DNA of 16,621 nt from Candidatus Faecalibacterium faecipullorum (GCA_019118985.1 DWXX01000025.1:1-16621); one strand, 5' to 3'. Positions 1 to 6,645 are shown, counted from the first letter of the stretch. Numbers and translations are program-made. Notes: a model not told the origin generated them from the letters alone.

Positions 1-1
1 C

Positions 2-370
2 GGCAGCTACGGCACCAAGGGCGTGGTCACCGCCGCGCTGGAAGAGCTGATCAACGCCGGCAACCAGTACGACGAGGTGATCACCATCGGCCCGCTGATC
101 ATGATGAAGTTCGTGGTCAAGACCTGCCAAAAATACCACATCAAGAGCGTCGTGTCGATGAACCCCATCATGATTGACGGCACCGGCATGTGCGGCGGCT
201 GCCGCCTGACCGTCGGCGGCAAGACCAAGTTCGCCTGCGTGGACGGCCCCGACTTTGACGGCGACCTGGTCGACTTTGACGAGGCGATGACCCGCAGCTC
301 GATGTACCGCCCCTTTGAGGCCCAGGCCCGCGAGGAGGCGTGCCGGCTGTTCAACATGGAGGTGAAGTGA
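2..370 (+). CDS. nfnA: NfnA-like (sulfide dehydrogenase/dihydroorotate dehydrogenase electron-transfer type) FAD/NAD-binding subunit, 3' end only
   Basis: The gene enters from the left edge and only its last 122 residues are present. It belongs to the ferredoxin-NAD(P) reductase-like small subunit that pairs with a GltD-like large subunit (NfnA/NfnS, also annotated sulfide dehydrogenase beta subunit). The visible part holds the end of the NAD-binding fold (GSYGTKG at the edge, then TIGP at about residues 28-31) and the C-terminal [2Fe-2S] motif: D59, C64, C67 and C79 in DGTGMCGGCR and FACVDGP. In the known Nfn enzyme this cluster has one Asp and three Cys ligands, which fits these residues. 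The next gene starts 2 nt after the stop and encodes the partner subunit. The probable role is reversible electron transfer between NADH, NADPH and ferredoxin in the cytoplasm. Assignment to NfnA rather than a sulfide dehydrogenase subunit is from context. Confidence 0.85.
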   Translation, partial: GSYGTKGVVTAALEELINAGNQYDEVITIGPLIMMKFVVKTCQKYHIKSVVSMNPIMIDGTGMCGGCRLTVGGKTKFACVDGPDFDGDLVDFDEAMTRSSMYRPFEAQAREEACRLFNMEVK

Positions 371-372
371 CC

Positions 373-1776
373 ATGGCCTTCAATATGGACCCCAAAAAGT
401 GCCCCATGCCCACCCAGGACCCCAAGGTCCGGGCCAAAAACTTTGAGGAGGTAGCCCTGGGCTACACCCCCGAGATGGCGGTCAGCGAGGCCAAGCGCTG
501 CGTCCACTGCAAGAACAAGCCCTGCGTCGAGGGCTGCCCGGTGGGGATCAAGATCCCCGAATTCATCACCCAGGTGGCCGAGGGCAACTTTGAGGCCGCC
601 TACCAGATCATCAGCGAGGACTCCTCCCTGCCCGCCGTCTGCGGCCGCGTCTGCCCGCAGGAGAGCCAGTGCGAGGGCCGCTGCACCCGCGGCATCAAGA
701 ACGAGCCGGTGGGCATCGGCCGCCTGGAGCGGTTCGTCGCCGACTGGCACCGCGAGAACACCCATGCCGAGGCCGCCGTCCCCCCCTCCAACGGGCACAA
801 GGTGGCCATCATCGGCGCCGGCCCCGCCGGCCTGACCGCCGCCGGCGACCTGGCCAAGATGGGCTACAAGGTCACCGTCTTTGAGGCGCTGCACGTGGCG
901 GGCGGCGTGCTGATGTACGGCATCCCCGAGTTCCGCCTGCCCAAGGCCATCGTCCAGCAGGAGATCGAGGGCCTGAAAGCCCTGGGCGTCGACATCGAGT
1001 GCAACATGGTCATCGGCCGCATCCTGACCATCGACGAGCTGATGGGCCGCTTCGGCTTTGAGGCGGTCTTCATCGGCACCGGCGCCGGCCTGCCCCGGTT
1101 CATGGGCATCCCCGGCGAGAGTTTGAAGGGCGTCTACTCGGCCAACGAGTTTTTGACCCGCTCCAACCTGATGAAGGCCTACCGCCCCGACAGCAAGACC
1201 CCCATCTACGTCGGCCGGGCGGTGGCGGTCGTCGGCGGCGGCAACGTCGCCATGGACGCCGCCCGCAGCGCCCTGCGCCTGGGGGCCGAGACGGTCTATA
1301 TCGTCTACCGCCGCGGCATGGAAGAGCTGCCCGCCCGCAAGGAAGAGATCGAGCACGCCGAGGAGGAGGGCATCGTCTTCAAGACCCTCTGCAACCCGGT
1401 CGAGATCCTGTCGGACGACAAGGGCTTTGTCCGCGCCATCCGCTGCATCAAGATGGAGCTGGGCGAGCCCGACGCCTCCGGCCGCCGCCGCCCCATCGAG
1501 GTGGCCGGCAGCGAGTTCGAGATGGACGTCGACACCGTCATCATGAGCCTTGGCACCAGCCCCAACCCGCTGATCCGCACCACCACCCCCGGCCTTGAGA
1601 CCAACAAGCACGGCTGCATCGTCACCGGCGGCGACGACGGCGACACCAGCCGTGAGGGCGTCTACGCCGGCGGCGACGCCGTCACCGGCGCGGCCACCGT
1701 CATCAAGGCCATGGGCGCCGGCAAAGCCGCCGCCAAGGCCATCGACCAGTACATCCAGAACAAGGCGAAGGGATAA
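373..1776 (+). CDS. nfnB: NfnB-like NADPH-dependent oxidoreductase large subunit (glutamate synthase small-chain homologue, often annotated gltA/gltD)
   Basis: This 467-residue flavoprotein has the usual length for NfnB/NfnL. The N-terminal ferredoxin-like region carries two cysteine sets, C43/C46/C51/C55 (CVHCKNKPCVEGCP) and C90/C94/C100/C104, expected to bind two [4Fe-4S] clusters. The FAD-binding Rossmann motif GAGPAG lies at 148-153 and the NADPH-binding motif GGGNVAMDAAR at about 288-298. The C-terminal FAD signature YAGGDAVTGAATV is at about 431-443. The ATG at 373 is preferred over an upstream in-frame GTG at 340 because GGAGGTGA (358-365) sits just ahead of it, inside the end of nfnA. 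With nfnA it should form the bifurcating NADH-dependent reduced ferredoxin:NADP+ oxidoreductase. No large glutamate synthase subunit is adjacent, which argues against a true GltD role, although glutamate synthase parts elsewhere cannot be excluded. Confidence 0.9.
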   Translation: MAFNMDPKKCPMPTQDPKVRAKNFEEVALGYTPEMAVSEAKRCVHCKNKPCVEGCPVGIKIPEFITQVAEGNFEAAYQIISEDSSLPAVCGRVCPQESQCEGRCTRGIKNEPVGIGRLERFVADWHRENTHAEAAVPPSNGHKVAIIGAGPAGLTAAGDLAKMGYKVTVFEALHVAGGVLMYGIPEFRLPKAIVQQEIEGLKALGVDIECNMVIGRILTIDELMGRFGFEAVFIGTGAGLPRFMGIPGESLKGVYSANEFLTRSNLMKAYRPDSKTPIYVGRAVAVVGGGNVAMDAARSALRLGAETVYIVYRRGMEELPARKEEIEHAEEEGIVFKTLCNPVEILSDDKGFVRAIRCIKMELGEPDASGRRRPIEVAGSEFEMDVDTVIMSLGTSPNPLIRTTTPGLETNKHGCIVTGGDDGDTSREGVYAGGDAVTGAATVIKAMGAGKAAAKAIDQYIQNKAKG

Positions 1777-1796
1777 GCCGCCCCTGCCCACAGTCA

Positions 1797-1842
1797 CCCC
1801 GCGCCCTGTGCCGTGCAAAACCGGCGCGGGGCGCTTTTGTTT
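1797..1842 (+). terminator. Rho-independent terminator after nfnAB
   Basis: A 9-bp perfect stem, CCCCGCGCC at 1797-1805 pairing with GGCGCGGGG at 1823-1831, is followed by GCGC and a T-rich run (TTTTGTTT). It ends just ahead of the AGGAGG ribosome binding site (1844-1849) of the next gene, so transcription of that gene must come from read-through or from a promoter within this short gap. Confidence 0.8.
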
Positions 1843-1857
1843 CAGGAGGAGCGCGAT

Positions 1858-2790
1858 ATGCTGGAAGTTTGTTTTGGCGATTCTGCCAAGGGCACGCTGA
1901 TGCTGGCGCAGCACTGCGGCGGCGACGTGATCGCAGAATCGGTCGGCGTCGTCACCAACGCCCGGGGGCTGCGCGCCGTCTGGGAAAAACGGAAGGCCCT
2001 GCGGGAGTACAAAAAGCGGCGGGCAGAGATGAAAAAGCTGGCCGTCCCGCTGGGCGGCCGCCGGGAGGATGTGGTCAGCGTCTCTTTCGGGCTGTCGGAG
2101 GGGGACATCTACTCCCCCATCACCCCCGGCGAGTGCCCCCGCAAAGCCTGCATCCGGGACTGGCTTGCCTTTTCACGCTACGGCGAGAAGATCCTCGAAA
2201 CCGAGGTCGACGCCTTCTGGGACGGCTGCCTGGCCGACCTGCGCAAGCTGCAGGCAGCTCCGGCCAACGTGCGCGTCTGGCTGGACGCCACCCCCGACGC
2301 GCGGTGCGGCCTGCTCTTCCTCGCCGGTCTGTACCGGGAGGGCGGCACCGAGCTGCACGTTATCGAGCTGCCCCGGCAGGTCAGGCGGCCCGACGGCTGC
2401 CTCGTCGAATACCGCGGCTGGGCCGAGGTCGAGCCCGAACGGTTCGGCGCCTTCCTCAGCCGGGAGCGGGTGCTGCCGCCCACCGAAGTCCGCGCTATGG
2501 CCGGGCAGTGGCAGACTTTGCGGGCCGAAAATGCCCCCCTGCGGGTGGTGGAACAGGGCCGGGTGGTCAGCGCCGGCCTCGACTATTACGACGGCCTTAT
2601 CCGGCAGGCCATCCCGGACGCGCCCTGCCAGACGGCGCAGATCATCGGAACGGCGCTGGGCAAACAAAAAGTGCCCACCGGCGACCAGTTCATCGCCAAA
2701 CGTCTGCTGCACTTCATTGACGCCGGCGAGCTCGCCGTGGTGCAGCCGGGCGCCGAGGGCTTTTACTCCACGGTGGTCCAGCGGCAATGA
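1858..2790 (+). CDS. DUF1835/DUF3658-domain protein
   Basis: The protein has 310 residues and no signal peptide or membrane segment. The N-terminal part resembles DUF1835: a first strand ending in GDSAKGTL (residues 7-14) and a downstream LSEGDIYSPI (79-88) in the place of the family's LSxGP-type motif. A Lys/Arg-rich stretch lies between them (about 43-63). The C-terminal part resembles DUF3658, with W218, ENAPLRVVEQGRVVSAG (224-240), YYDGLI (243-248) and a predicted final wing-like region. The molecular function of these families is not established and none is assigned. AGGAGG (1844-1849) stands 8 nt before the ATG at 1858, which sets the start. The gene stands alone between the nfnAB terminator and the ribU promoter. 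Family call is from remembered motif patterns, not a profile search. Confidence 0.75.
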   Translation: MLEVCFGDSAKGTLMLAQHCGGDVIAESVGVVTNARGLRAVWEKRKALREYKKRRAEMKKLAVPLGGRREDVVSVSFGLSEGDIYSPITPGECPRKACIRDWLAFSRYGEKILETEVDAFWDGCLADLRKLQAAPANVRVWLDATPDARCGLLFLAGLYREGGTELHVIELPRQVRRPDGCLVEYRGWAEVEPERFGAFLSRERVLPPTEVRAMAGQWQTLRAENAPLRVVEQGRVVSAGLDYYDGLIRQAIPDAPCQTAQIIGTALGKQKVPTGDQFIAKRLLHFIDAGELAVVQPGAEGFYSTVVQRQ

Positions 2791-2827
2791 GCGGCTTCCG
2801 TTTTTCTTCCGAAATCGGCCCGGGGGC

Positions 2828-2856
2828 TTGCGCTTGGCGCGCGGCTGCGCTATGGT
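2828..2856 (+). promoter_or_regulatory. Predicted sigma-70-type promoter of ribU-flavokinase operon
   Basis: TTGCGC (2828-2833), a 17-bp spacer and TATGGT (2851-2856) lie 31 bp before the ribU ATG. The hexamer TGCGCT occurs at 2829-2834 and again at 2846-2851, 17 bp apart, overlapping both promoter elements. OmpR-type winged-helix proteins usually bind direct repeats, so these could be operator half-sites, but in GC-rich DNA this may be chance. The leader of about 96 bp between genes is too short for an FMN riboswitch and none of its conserved blocks is seen. Confidence 0.5.
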
Positions 2857-2886
2857 TGTTCCAAACTGGACTGGGAGGAATCGACC

Positions 2887-3531
2887 ATGCACACCAAGAC
2901 AAGAAAGATCGCCATGACCGGGATGCTCTGCGCCCTCACCTATGTGGTGATGGCCGTCGGGCGGGTGCCGGTGGTGCTGTTTTTGAAGTATGACCCATCC
3001 GACATCGTGGTCACCCTGGGCGGGCTGGTCTGGGGCCCCATGACGGCCTTCACCGTGTCGGTCACGGTGGCTGTGGTCGAGATGCTGACGGTCAGCGGCA
3101 CCGGCATCCTGGGCTGCGTCATGAACATCGTACAGACCGTCTCCTTTTCCTGCACCGCGGCGGCGCTCTACCGCCGGCGGCGGACGCTGGGCGGCGCGGT
3201 GGCCGGCCTGCTGGCGGGCTGCGCGGCGATGGCCGCCGTCATGCTGCTGTGGAATTACTTCCTGACGCCCCTGTACATGGGCTACCCGCGGCAGGCTGTG
3301 GCCGAGCTGCTGCTGCCGGTCTTTCTCCCCTTCAACCTGCTCAAGGGCGGGCTGAACGCCTCGGTCACTTTTTTGCTGTACAAGCCGGTGGTCACCGCCC
3401 TGCGCCAAAGCGGCCTTGCCCCCGCCGGGGCGGCGCAGACGGGCGGACGGCCCGTCGGGCTGCTGCTGGCCGCCGCTTTCGTCGCGGCGAGCTGCGTCCT
3501 GTTCATCCTCTCCTGGAACGGTATCATCTGA
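2887..3531 (+). CDS. ribU: RibU-like riboflavin ECF transporter substrate-binding (S) component
   Basis: This is a 214-residue hydrophobic membrane protein with about six transmembrane segments: roughly residues 10-32, 41-63, 75-95, 103-122, 155-172 and 190-209. The LKYDPSD motif (33-39) after the first segment is the hallmark of RibU-type S components, where it contributes to flavin binding. WNYFLTPLY (122-130) and PFNLLKGGLNA (148-158) fit the same family. The S component captures riboflavin and works with the shared EcfA, EcfA' and EcfT energising module, which is not in this window and is normally encoded elsewhere. GGGAGGA (2873-2879) lies 7 nt before the ATG. The downstream flavokinase-domain gene starts 5 nt after the stop, which supports riboflavin as the substrate. 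A different flavin-like substrate remains possible. Confidence 0.88.
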   Translation: MHTKTRKIAMTGMLCALTYVVMAVGRVPVVLFLKYDPSDIVVTLGGLVWGPMTAFTVSVTVAVVEMLTVSGTGILGCVMNIVQTVSFSCTAAALYRRRRTLGGAVAGLLAGCAAMAAVMLLWNYFLTPLYMGYPRQAVAELLLPVFLPFNLLKGGLNASVTFLLYKPVVTALRQSGLAPAGAAQTGGRPVGLLLAAAFVAASCVLFILSWNGII

Positions 3532-3536
3532 ACGCC

Positions 3537-4220
3537 ATGAAAGAAAGCACCCCCCTCTATACCCTCTCCGGCGTCGTCATCCGCGGGCGGGGCGTCGGCA
3601 AGCACGTCGGCACCCCCACCGCCGACCTCGCCCTCGGCCCCGGCTCCCGGCTGCCGCCCAGCGGCGTCTATGCGTCCCGGGCGGCATCGGGCGGCGCCGT
3701 CTGGTACGGCGTCACCTCGGTGGGGCGGCGGCCCACCCTGCACAACGACTGTGTTCCCTCGGTCGAGACCCATCTGTTCGGCTTTGCCGGGGAACTGTAC
3801 GGCCGCCCCCTGACGCTGGAGCTGCACAAAAAACTGCGCAGCATCCAGAGATTCGACGACCTGACCCGGCTGCTGGAGCAGATCGGCCGGGACTGCGCGG
3901 CGGCGCGGGCTTTCTGGGGGCTGGACGCGCCCCGCCCTGCCCTGACCATCAGCGAGGCGCGCCGCAGCGTCCTGCTGAACGGGCGGGAAGCCGCCCTCTC
4001 CCCCAAAGAGTTCGAGCTGCTGCGGCTGCTGGCGCGCACCCCCGGCGAGGTGCTGACCAAAGAAGCCATCTACCAGGCCGTCTGGCGCGAGCCGTCCAAC
4101 GGCTGGCTGCACGCGGTGGAGAACACCGTCTTTCAGCTGCGCAAAAAGCTGCGCCCCCTTGCCGCCGGGCAGGAGGTCATCGAGACGGTGGTGGGCTATG
4201 GCTACCGGCTGAAACTGTGA
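3537..4220 (+). CDS. Riboflavin kinase domain fused to an OmpR/PhoB-type winged-helix DNA-binding domain (candidate flavin-responsive regulator)
   Basis: The 227-residue protein has two clear parts. Residues about 7-128 match the RibF flavokinase barrel: GRGVGKHVGTPTAD (17-30, family GRxLGFPTAN), SGVYAS (42-47), YGVTSVGRRPTLHN (57-70), the catalytic-Glu strand VETHLFGFAGELYGR with E77, and LRSIQRFDDLTRLLEQI (100-116). Residues about 137-227 match the Trans_reg_C domain: LSPKEFELLRLLARTPGEVLTKEAIYQ (154 onward), then HAVENTVFQLRKKLR (192-206) and the wing ETVVGYGYRL (216-225). The FMN adenylyltransferase half of bifunctional RibF is absent. The ATG at 3537 follows the ribU stop by 5 nt and has no good ribosome binding site, so translation is probably coupled to ribU. 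Asn of PTAN is Asp30 and the Asp of the usual DF pair is Gly82, so activity may be altered. The function as sensor or kinase-regulator is inference. A terminator follows. Confidence 0.88.
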   Translation: MKESTPLYTLSGVVIRGRGVGKHVGTPTADLALGPGSRLPPSGVYASRAASGGAVWYGVTSVGRRPTLHNDCVPSVETHLFGFAGELYGRPLTLELHKKLRSIQRFDDLTRLLEQIGRDCAAARAFWGLDAPRPALTISEARRSVLLNGREAALSPKEFELLRLLARTPGEVLTKEAIYQAVWREPSNGWLHAVENTVFQLRKKLRPLAAGQEVIETVVGYGYRLKL

Positions 4221-4228
4221 ATCAAAAA

Positions 4229-4266
4229 GCCGCCCGGCTCCCTTTTGGGGGGACCGGGCGGCCTTT
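4229..4266. terminator. Bidirectional Rho-independent terminator between the flavokinase gene and pta
   Basis: GCCGCCCGG (4229-4237) pairs with CCGGGCGGC (4254-4262), a 9-bp stem with further G-C pairing inside the loop. On the plus strand it is followed by CTTT and a T-rich stretch. On the minus strand the stem is followed by TTTTT (complement of 4224-4228), which suits termination of pta. It therefore serves two converging genes. Confidence 0.85.
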
Positions 4267-4305
4267 GCCGTTATTTTGCCGTTCTGGGAAAAAGCGCCGT
4301 CAGGG

Positions 4306-5331
4306 TCAGGACTGGCAGGCGGTGATGAGGCTCATCTTGTAGACCTCGTCGGCGTTGCAGCCGCGGGACAGGTCGTTGATGGGGGCGTTCAGGCCCTGCA
4401 GGATGGGGCCGTAGGCCGCGTAGCCGCCCAGGCGCTGGGCGATCTTGTAGCCGATGTTGCCGGCCTCGATGCAGGGGAAGATGAAGGTGTTGGCCTGGCC
4501 GGCGACGGCGCTGCCCTTGCACTTGGTCTTGGCCACCTCGGGGGAAACGGCGGCGTCGAACTGCAGCTCGCCGTCGATGGCGAGGTCGGGGGCCATCTGC
4601 TGTGCCTTGATGGTGGCGTCATGGCTGAGGGCCACGGTGCCGCCCTTGCCCGAGCCCTTGGTGGAGAAGCTCAGCACGGCGACCTTGGGGTCGACGCCGA
4701 AGATCTTGGCGGTCTTGGCGGTCTCGACCACCACTTCGGCCAGCTTGTCGGCGGCGGCCAGCTTGACCTCGCCGGTGGCCTTGTCGACAGTGTCCTGGTA
4801 GTCGATGTTGATGGCGCAGTCGCCCATGGCGATCCGCTTCAGGCCCTCGTCGCCCCAGTCGCGGTCGAGGATGAAGCAGGAGCTGACCAGGTGGGCGCCC
4901 TTCTTGGTCTTGATGAGCTGGAGCGCGGGGCGGACGGTATCGGCCGTCGAGTAGGTGGCGCCGCCCAGCAGGCAGTCGGCCTTGCCCATCTTGACCAGCA
5001 TGGTGCCGAAGTAGTTGGACTTGCGCAGCAGGTCGCGGCACTCGTCGGCGGTCATCTTGCCCTTGCGCAGCTCGACCATGGTGCTGACCATCTCTTCAAA
5101 GCCCTCGTAGGTAGCGGGGTCGACGATCTCGGCGCCGGTGATGTCGAAGCCGCCGGCCGCAGCCGCAGCCTCGCACTCGGCCTTGTTGCCCACCATGACG
5201 ACCTTCAGGATCTTTTCGGCCAGCAGCTTGCTGGCAGCCTCCAGGATGCGGGGGTCGCTGCCCTCGGTGAAAACGATGGTCTTGGGGTTCGCCTTCAGCT
5301 GCTCTACCAGCGGCGCAAACATATCTGCCAT
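4306..5331 (-). CDS. pta: Phosphate acetyltransferase (phosphotransacetylase)
   Basis: The 341-residue cytoplasmic enzyme interconverts acetyl-CoA plus phosphate and acetyl phosphate plus CoA. With acetate kinase it gives ATP during acetate formation, a main energy route in gut fermenters. Its length is that of the short Pta form, with no N-terminal regulatory domain. Family motifs visible are FTEGSDPRIL (21-30), GGATYSTADTVRPALQLI (123-140), SFSTKGSGKGGT (221-232), APDLAIDGELQFDAAV (247-262) and AGNIGYKIAQRLGG (290-303), ending in PINDLSRG (317-324). GGAGG ahead of the ATG fits this start. No ackA lies next to it in this window. The promoter region carries two inverted repeats, so regulation is likely. 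Confidence 0.95.
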   Translation of the reverse strand: MADMFAPLVEQLKANPKTIVFTEGSDPRILEAASKLLAEKILKVVMVGNKAECEAAAAAGGFDITGAEIVDPATYEGFEEMVSTMVELRKGKMTADECRDLLRKSNYFGTMLVKMGKADCLLGGATYSTADTVRPALQLIKTKKGAHLVSSCFILDRDWGDEGLKRIAMGDCAINIDYQDTVDKATGEVKLAAADKLAEVVVETAKTAKIFGVDPKVAVLSFSTKGSGKGGTVALSHDATIKAQQMAPDLAIDGELQFDAAVSPEVAKTKCKGSAVAGQANTFIFPCIEAGNIGYKIAQRLGGYAAYGPILQGLNAPINDLSRGCNADEVYKMSLITACQS

Positions 5332-5369
5332 TTTGATCTACCTCCGATAACGTTCCAAGTAATGTAGGC

Positions 5370-5387
5370 GCTGTTGGACACAACAGC
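5370..5387. promoter_or_regulatory. Perfect 7-4-7 inverted repeat in the pta 5' leader
   Basis: GCTGTTG-GACA-CAACAGC lies between the predicted pta start of transcription (about 5394) and its ribosome binding site. It may be an operator placed downstream of the promoter or a hairpin in the mRNA leader. The 7-4-7 geometry is that of redox-sensor Rex sites, but the bases do not fit the Rex consensus. Confidence 0.5.
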
Positions 5388-5400
5388 CTCTTTCCCTCTT

Positions 5401-5428
5401 ATTTTAACACAAGAAGCCAAAACTTCAA
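5401..5428 (-). promoter_or_regulatory. Predicted pta promoter
   Basis: Read on the minus strand: TTGAAG (complement of 5423-5428), a 16-bp spacer and TAAAAT (complement of 5401-5406). Shifting the -10 box by one base gives a 17-bp spacer. The stretch is strikingly AT-rich for this genome. Its start of transcription would leave a leader of about 60 nt before the pta ATG. Confidence 0.7.
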
Positions 5429-5443
5429 TACGAAAATCGTATT
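5427..5443. promoter_or_regulatory. Perfect AT-rich palindrome upstream of the pta -35 box
   Basis: AATACGA-AAA-TCGTATT has 7-bp arms and a 3-bp spacer. It overlaps the upstream edge of the pta -35 element by 2 bp, a usual place for a transcription factor. It is about 60-75 bp from the opposing azlC promoter, so it could also act on that gene. I do not recognise the regulator. Confidence 0.55.
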
Positions 5444-5483
5444 TTCTATTCATTTTTGCCGTCCGGGTCCGCCGTTCGGGGGC

Positions 5484-5505
5484 TCAAGACGGCGCGGCGT
5501 CTTGA
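5484..5505. promoter_or_regulatory. Inverted repeat overlapping the azlC -35 box
   Basis: TCAAGACG (5484-5491) and CGTCTTGA (5498-5505) are exact 8-bp complements with a 6-bp GC spacer. The right arm covers four bases of the predicted TTGACA (5502-5507). Placed like this it could be the operator of a repressor of azlCD. On RNA of the opposite strand it could instead be a weak hairpin, but no T-run follows it. Confidence 0.5.
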
Positions 5506-5531
5506 CAAGGCGGGGCCAGGCGGTGCAAAAT
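5502..5531 (+). promoter_or_regulatory. Predicted azlCD promoter
   Basis: A consensus TTGACA (5502-5507), an 18-bp spacer and CAAAAT (5526-5531) lie 56 bp ahead of the azlC ATG. The -35 is perfect and the -10 is weak. Confidence 0.55.
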
Positions 5532-5587
5532 AAAAGGCAGCCGGGCGCACCGCCCCGGACTTTGCGCAAAGAAAGAGGGAACATATC

Positions 5588-6316
5588 ATGAGACGCAAGG
5601 CGCTGCGCGCCGCCTTCCCCTATACCCTGCCCATCTGCGTGGGGTTTCTGTTCATGGGGATGTCCTACGGGTTTTTGATGCACAGCCAGGGCTTCCCCCT
5701 CCTATACCCGGTGCTGATGAGCATCTTCATCTTCGCCGGGTCGATGGAGTTTCTGACGGTGGAGCTGCTGCTGTCGGCCTTCGCGCCGCTGCACGCCTTT
5801 CTGCTGGCGCTGATGGTCAACGCGCGGCATTTGTTCTACGGGCTGTCCATGCTGGACAAGTACCGCGGCGCCGGCTGGAAGAAGCCCTACCTCATCTTCG
5901 GCATGTGCGACGAGAGCTTTTCCATCAACTGCACCGTCGACCCGCCCGCCGGGGTGGACCGCGGGTGGTTCATGTTCTTCGTCACCCTGCTCAACCACAT
6001 CTACTGGGTGACCGGGGCGACGCTGGGGGCGCTGCTGGGGTATGTCGTCCACTTTGACACCACCGGCATCGAGTTCGTGATGACCGCCCTGTTCGTAGTG
6101 ATGTTCCTCGACCAGTGGGCGGACGCCAAAGACCACCGCCCCGCCCTGCTGGGTCTGGGCTGCTCGGCGGTCTGCCTGGCCGTCTTTGGCAGCGGCGGGT
6201 TCATCATCCCGGCCATGTGCCTGATCATCCTCAGCTTCCTGCTCACCCGCCGGCAGCTGGAAGCGCCGCCCCGGCGCACCAAGCCCGCCCCCGAGCGAAA
6301 GGAGGAACGGGTATGA
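5588..6316 (+). CDS. azlC: AzlC-family branched-chain amino acid exporter, large subunit
   Basis: A 242-residue membrane protein with about seven hydrophobic segments. The family signatures are FAGSMEF (49-55, usual FAGSxQF) and NARHLFYGLSM, with SYGFLMHSQG after the first segment. AzlC and the small AzlD together export branched-chain amino acids; in Bacillus subtilis loss of control of this pair gives 4-azaleucine resistance. The last about 18 residues are a charged cytoplasmic tail rich in Pro, Arg and Lys. GAAAGAGGGA before the ATG is a modest ribosome binding site. The stop codon overlaps the azlD start as ATGA (6313-6316), so the two are translationally coupled. The exact substrate range cannot be read from the sequence. 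Confidence 0.93.
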   Translation: MRRKALRAAFPYTLPICVGFLFMGMSYGFLMHSQGFPLLYPVLMSIFIFAGSMEFLTVELLLSAFAPLHAFLLALMVNARHLFYGLSMLDKYRGAGWKKPYLIFGMCDESFSINCTVDPPAGVDRGWFMFFVTLLNHIYWVTGATLGALLGYVVHFDTTGIEFVMTALFVVMFLDQWADAKDHRPALLGLGCSAVCLAVFGSGGFIIPAMCLIILSFLLTRRQLEAPPRRTKPAPERKEERV

Positions 6317-6645
6317 CCATGACCGCAGCCCAGAGCGCGCTGACCATCCTGGCGGTGGTCGCCGCCACCATGCTGACCCGTTTTCTGCCCTTCCTCATCT
6401 TCCCGGAGGGGAGGACGCCCCCCGCCGTCGTCACCTACCTGGGCAAAGTGCTGCCCTGCGCGGTGATCGGGCTGCTGGTGATCTACTGCCTCAAGGACGC
6501 CGTCTTTGCCGGCTGGCACGGCCTGCCCGAGGGGATCGCCATCCTCTTCATCGCCGCGCTGCACCGGTGGAAAAAGAACACCCTGCTCAGCATCGCCGGG
6601 GGCACTGTCCTGTACATGTTCCTGGTCCAGGCCGTATTTGTATAA
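6313..6645 (+). CDS. azlD: AzlD-family branched-chain amino acid exporter, small subunit
   Basis: A 110-residue protein with about four transmembrane segments: about residues 9-27, 38-63, 68-86 and 92-110. ATMLTRFLPFLIF near the N-terminus and YLGKVLPCAVIGLLVIYCL in the middle are typical of AzlD. It is the essential small partner of AzlC in the membrane. The start at 6313 overlaps the azlC stop by 4 nt and GGAGG (6301-6305) precedes it. An in-frame ATG two codons on (6319) is a possible alternative. The HD-domain gene follows after 33 nt. Confidence 0.92.
   Translation: MTMTAAQSALTILAVVAATMLTRFLPFLIFPEGRTPPAVVTYLGKVLPCAVIGLLVIYCLKDAVFAGWHGLPEGIAILFIAALHRWKKNTLLSIAGGTVLYMFLVQAVFV

Noticed and set aside
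373..1776. True glutamate synthase small subunit (GltD)
   Set aside because: No large glutamate synthase subunit is adjacent, and the preceding NfnA-type subunit indicates the Nfn-type complex instead.
7..1914. Long open frame of 635 codons on the minus strand opposite nfnAB
   Set aside because: It is low in complexity (Ala, Gly, Asp, Val), has no family likeness and mirrors two clear plus-strand genes. GC-rich codon bias creates such antisense frames.
2791..2886. FMN riboswitch ahead of ribU
   Set aside because: The gap is shorter than the element and none of its conserved sequence blocks is visible.
5370..5387. Rex redox-sensor binding site in the pta leader
   Set aside because: The 7-4-7 geometry fits, but the arms GCTGTTG/CAACAGC differ from the Rex consensus (TTGTTAA/TTAACAA type). 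It is kept only as an unassigned inverted repeat.
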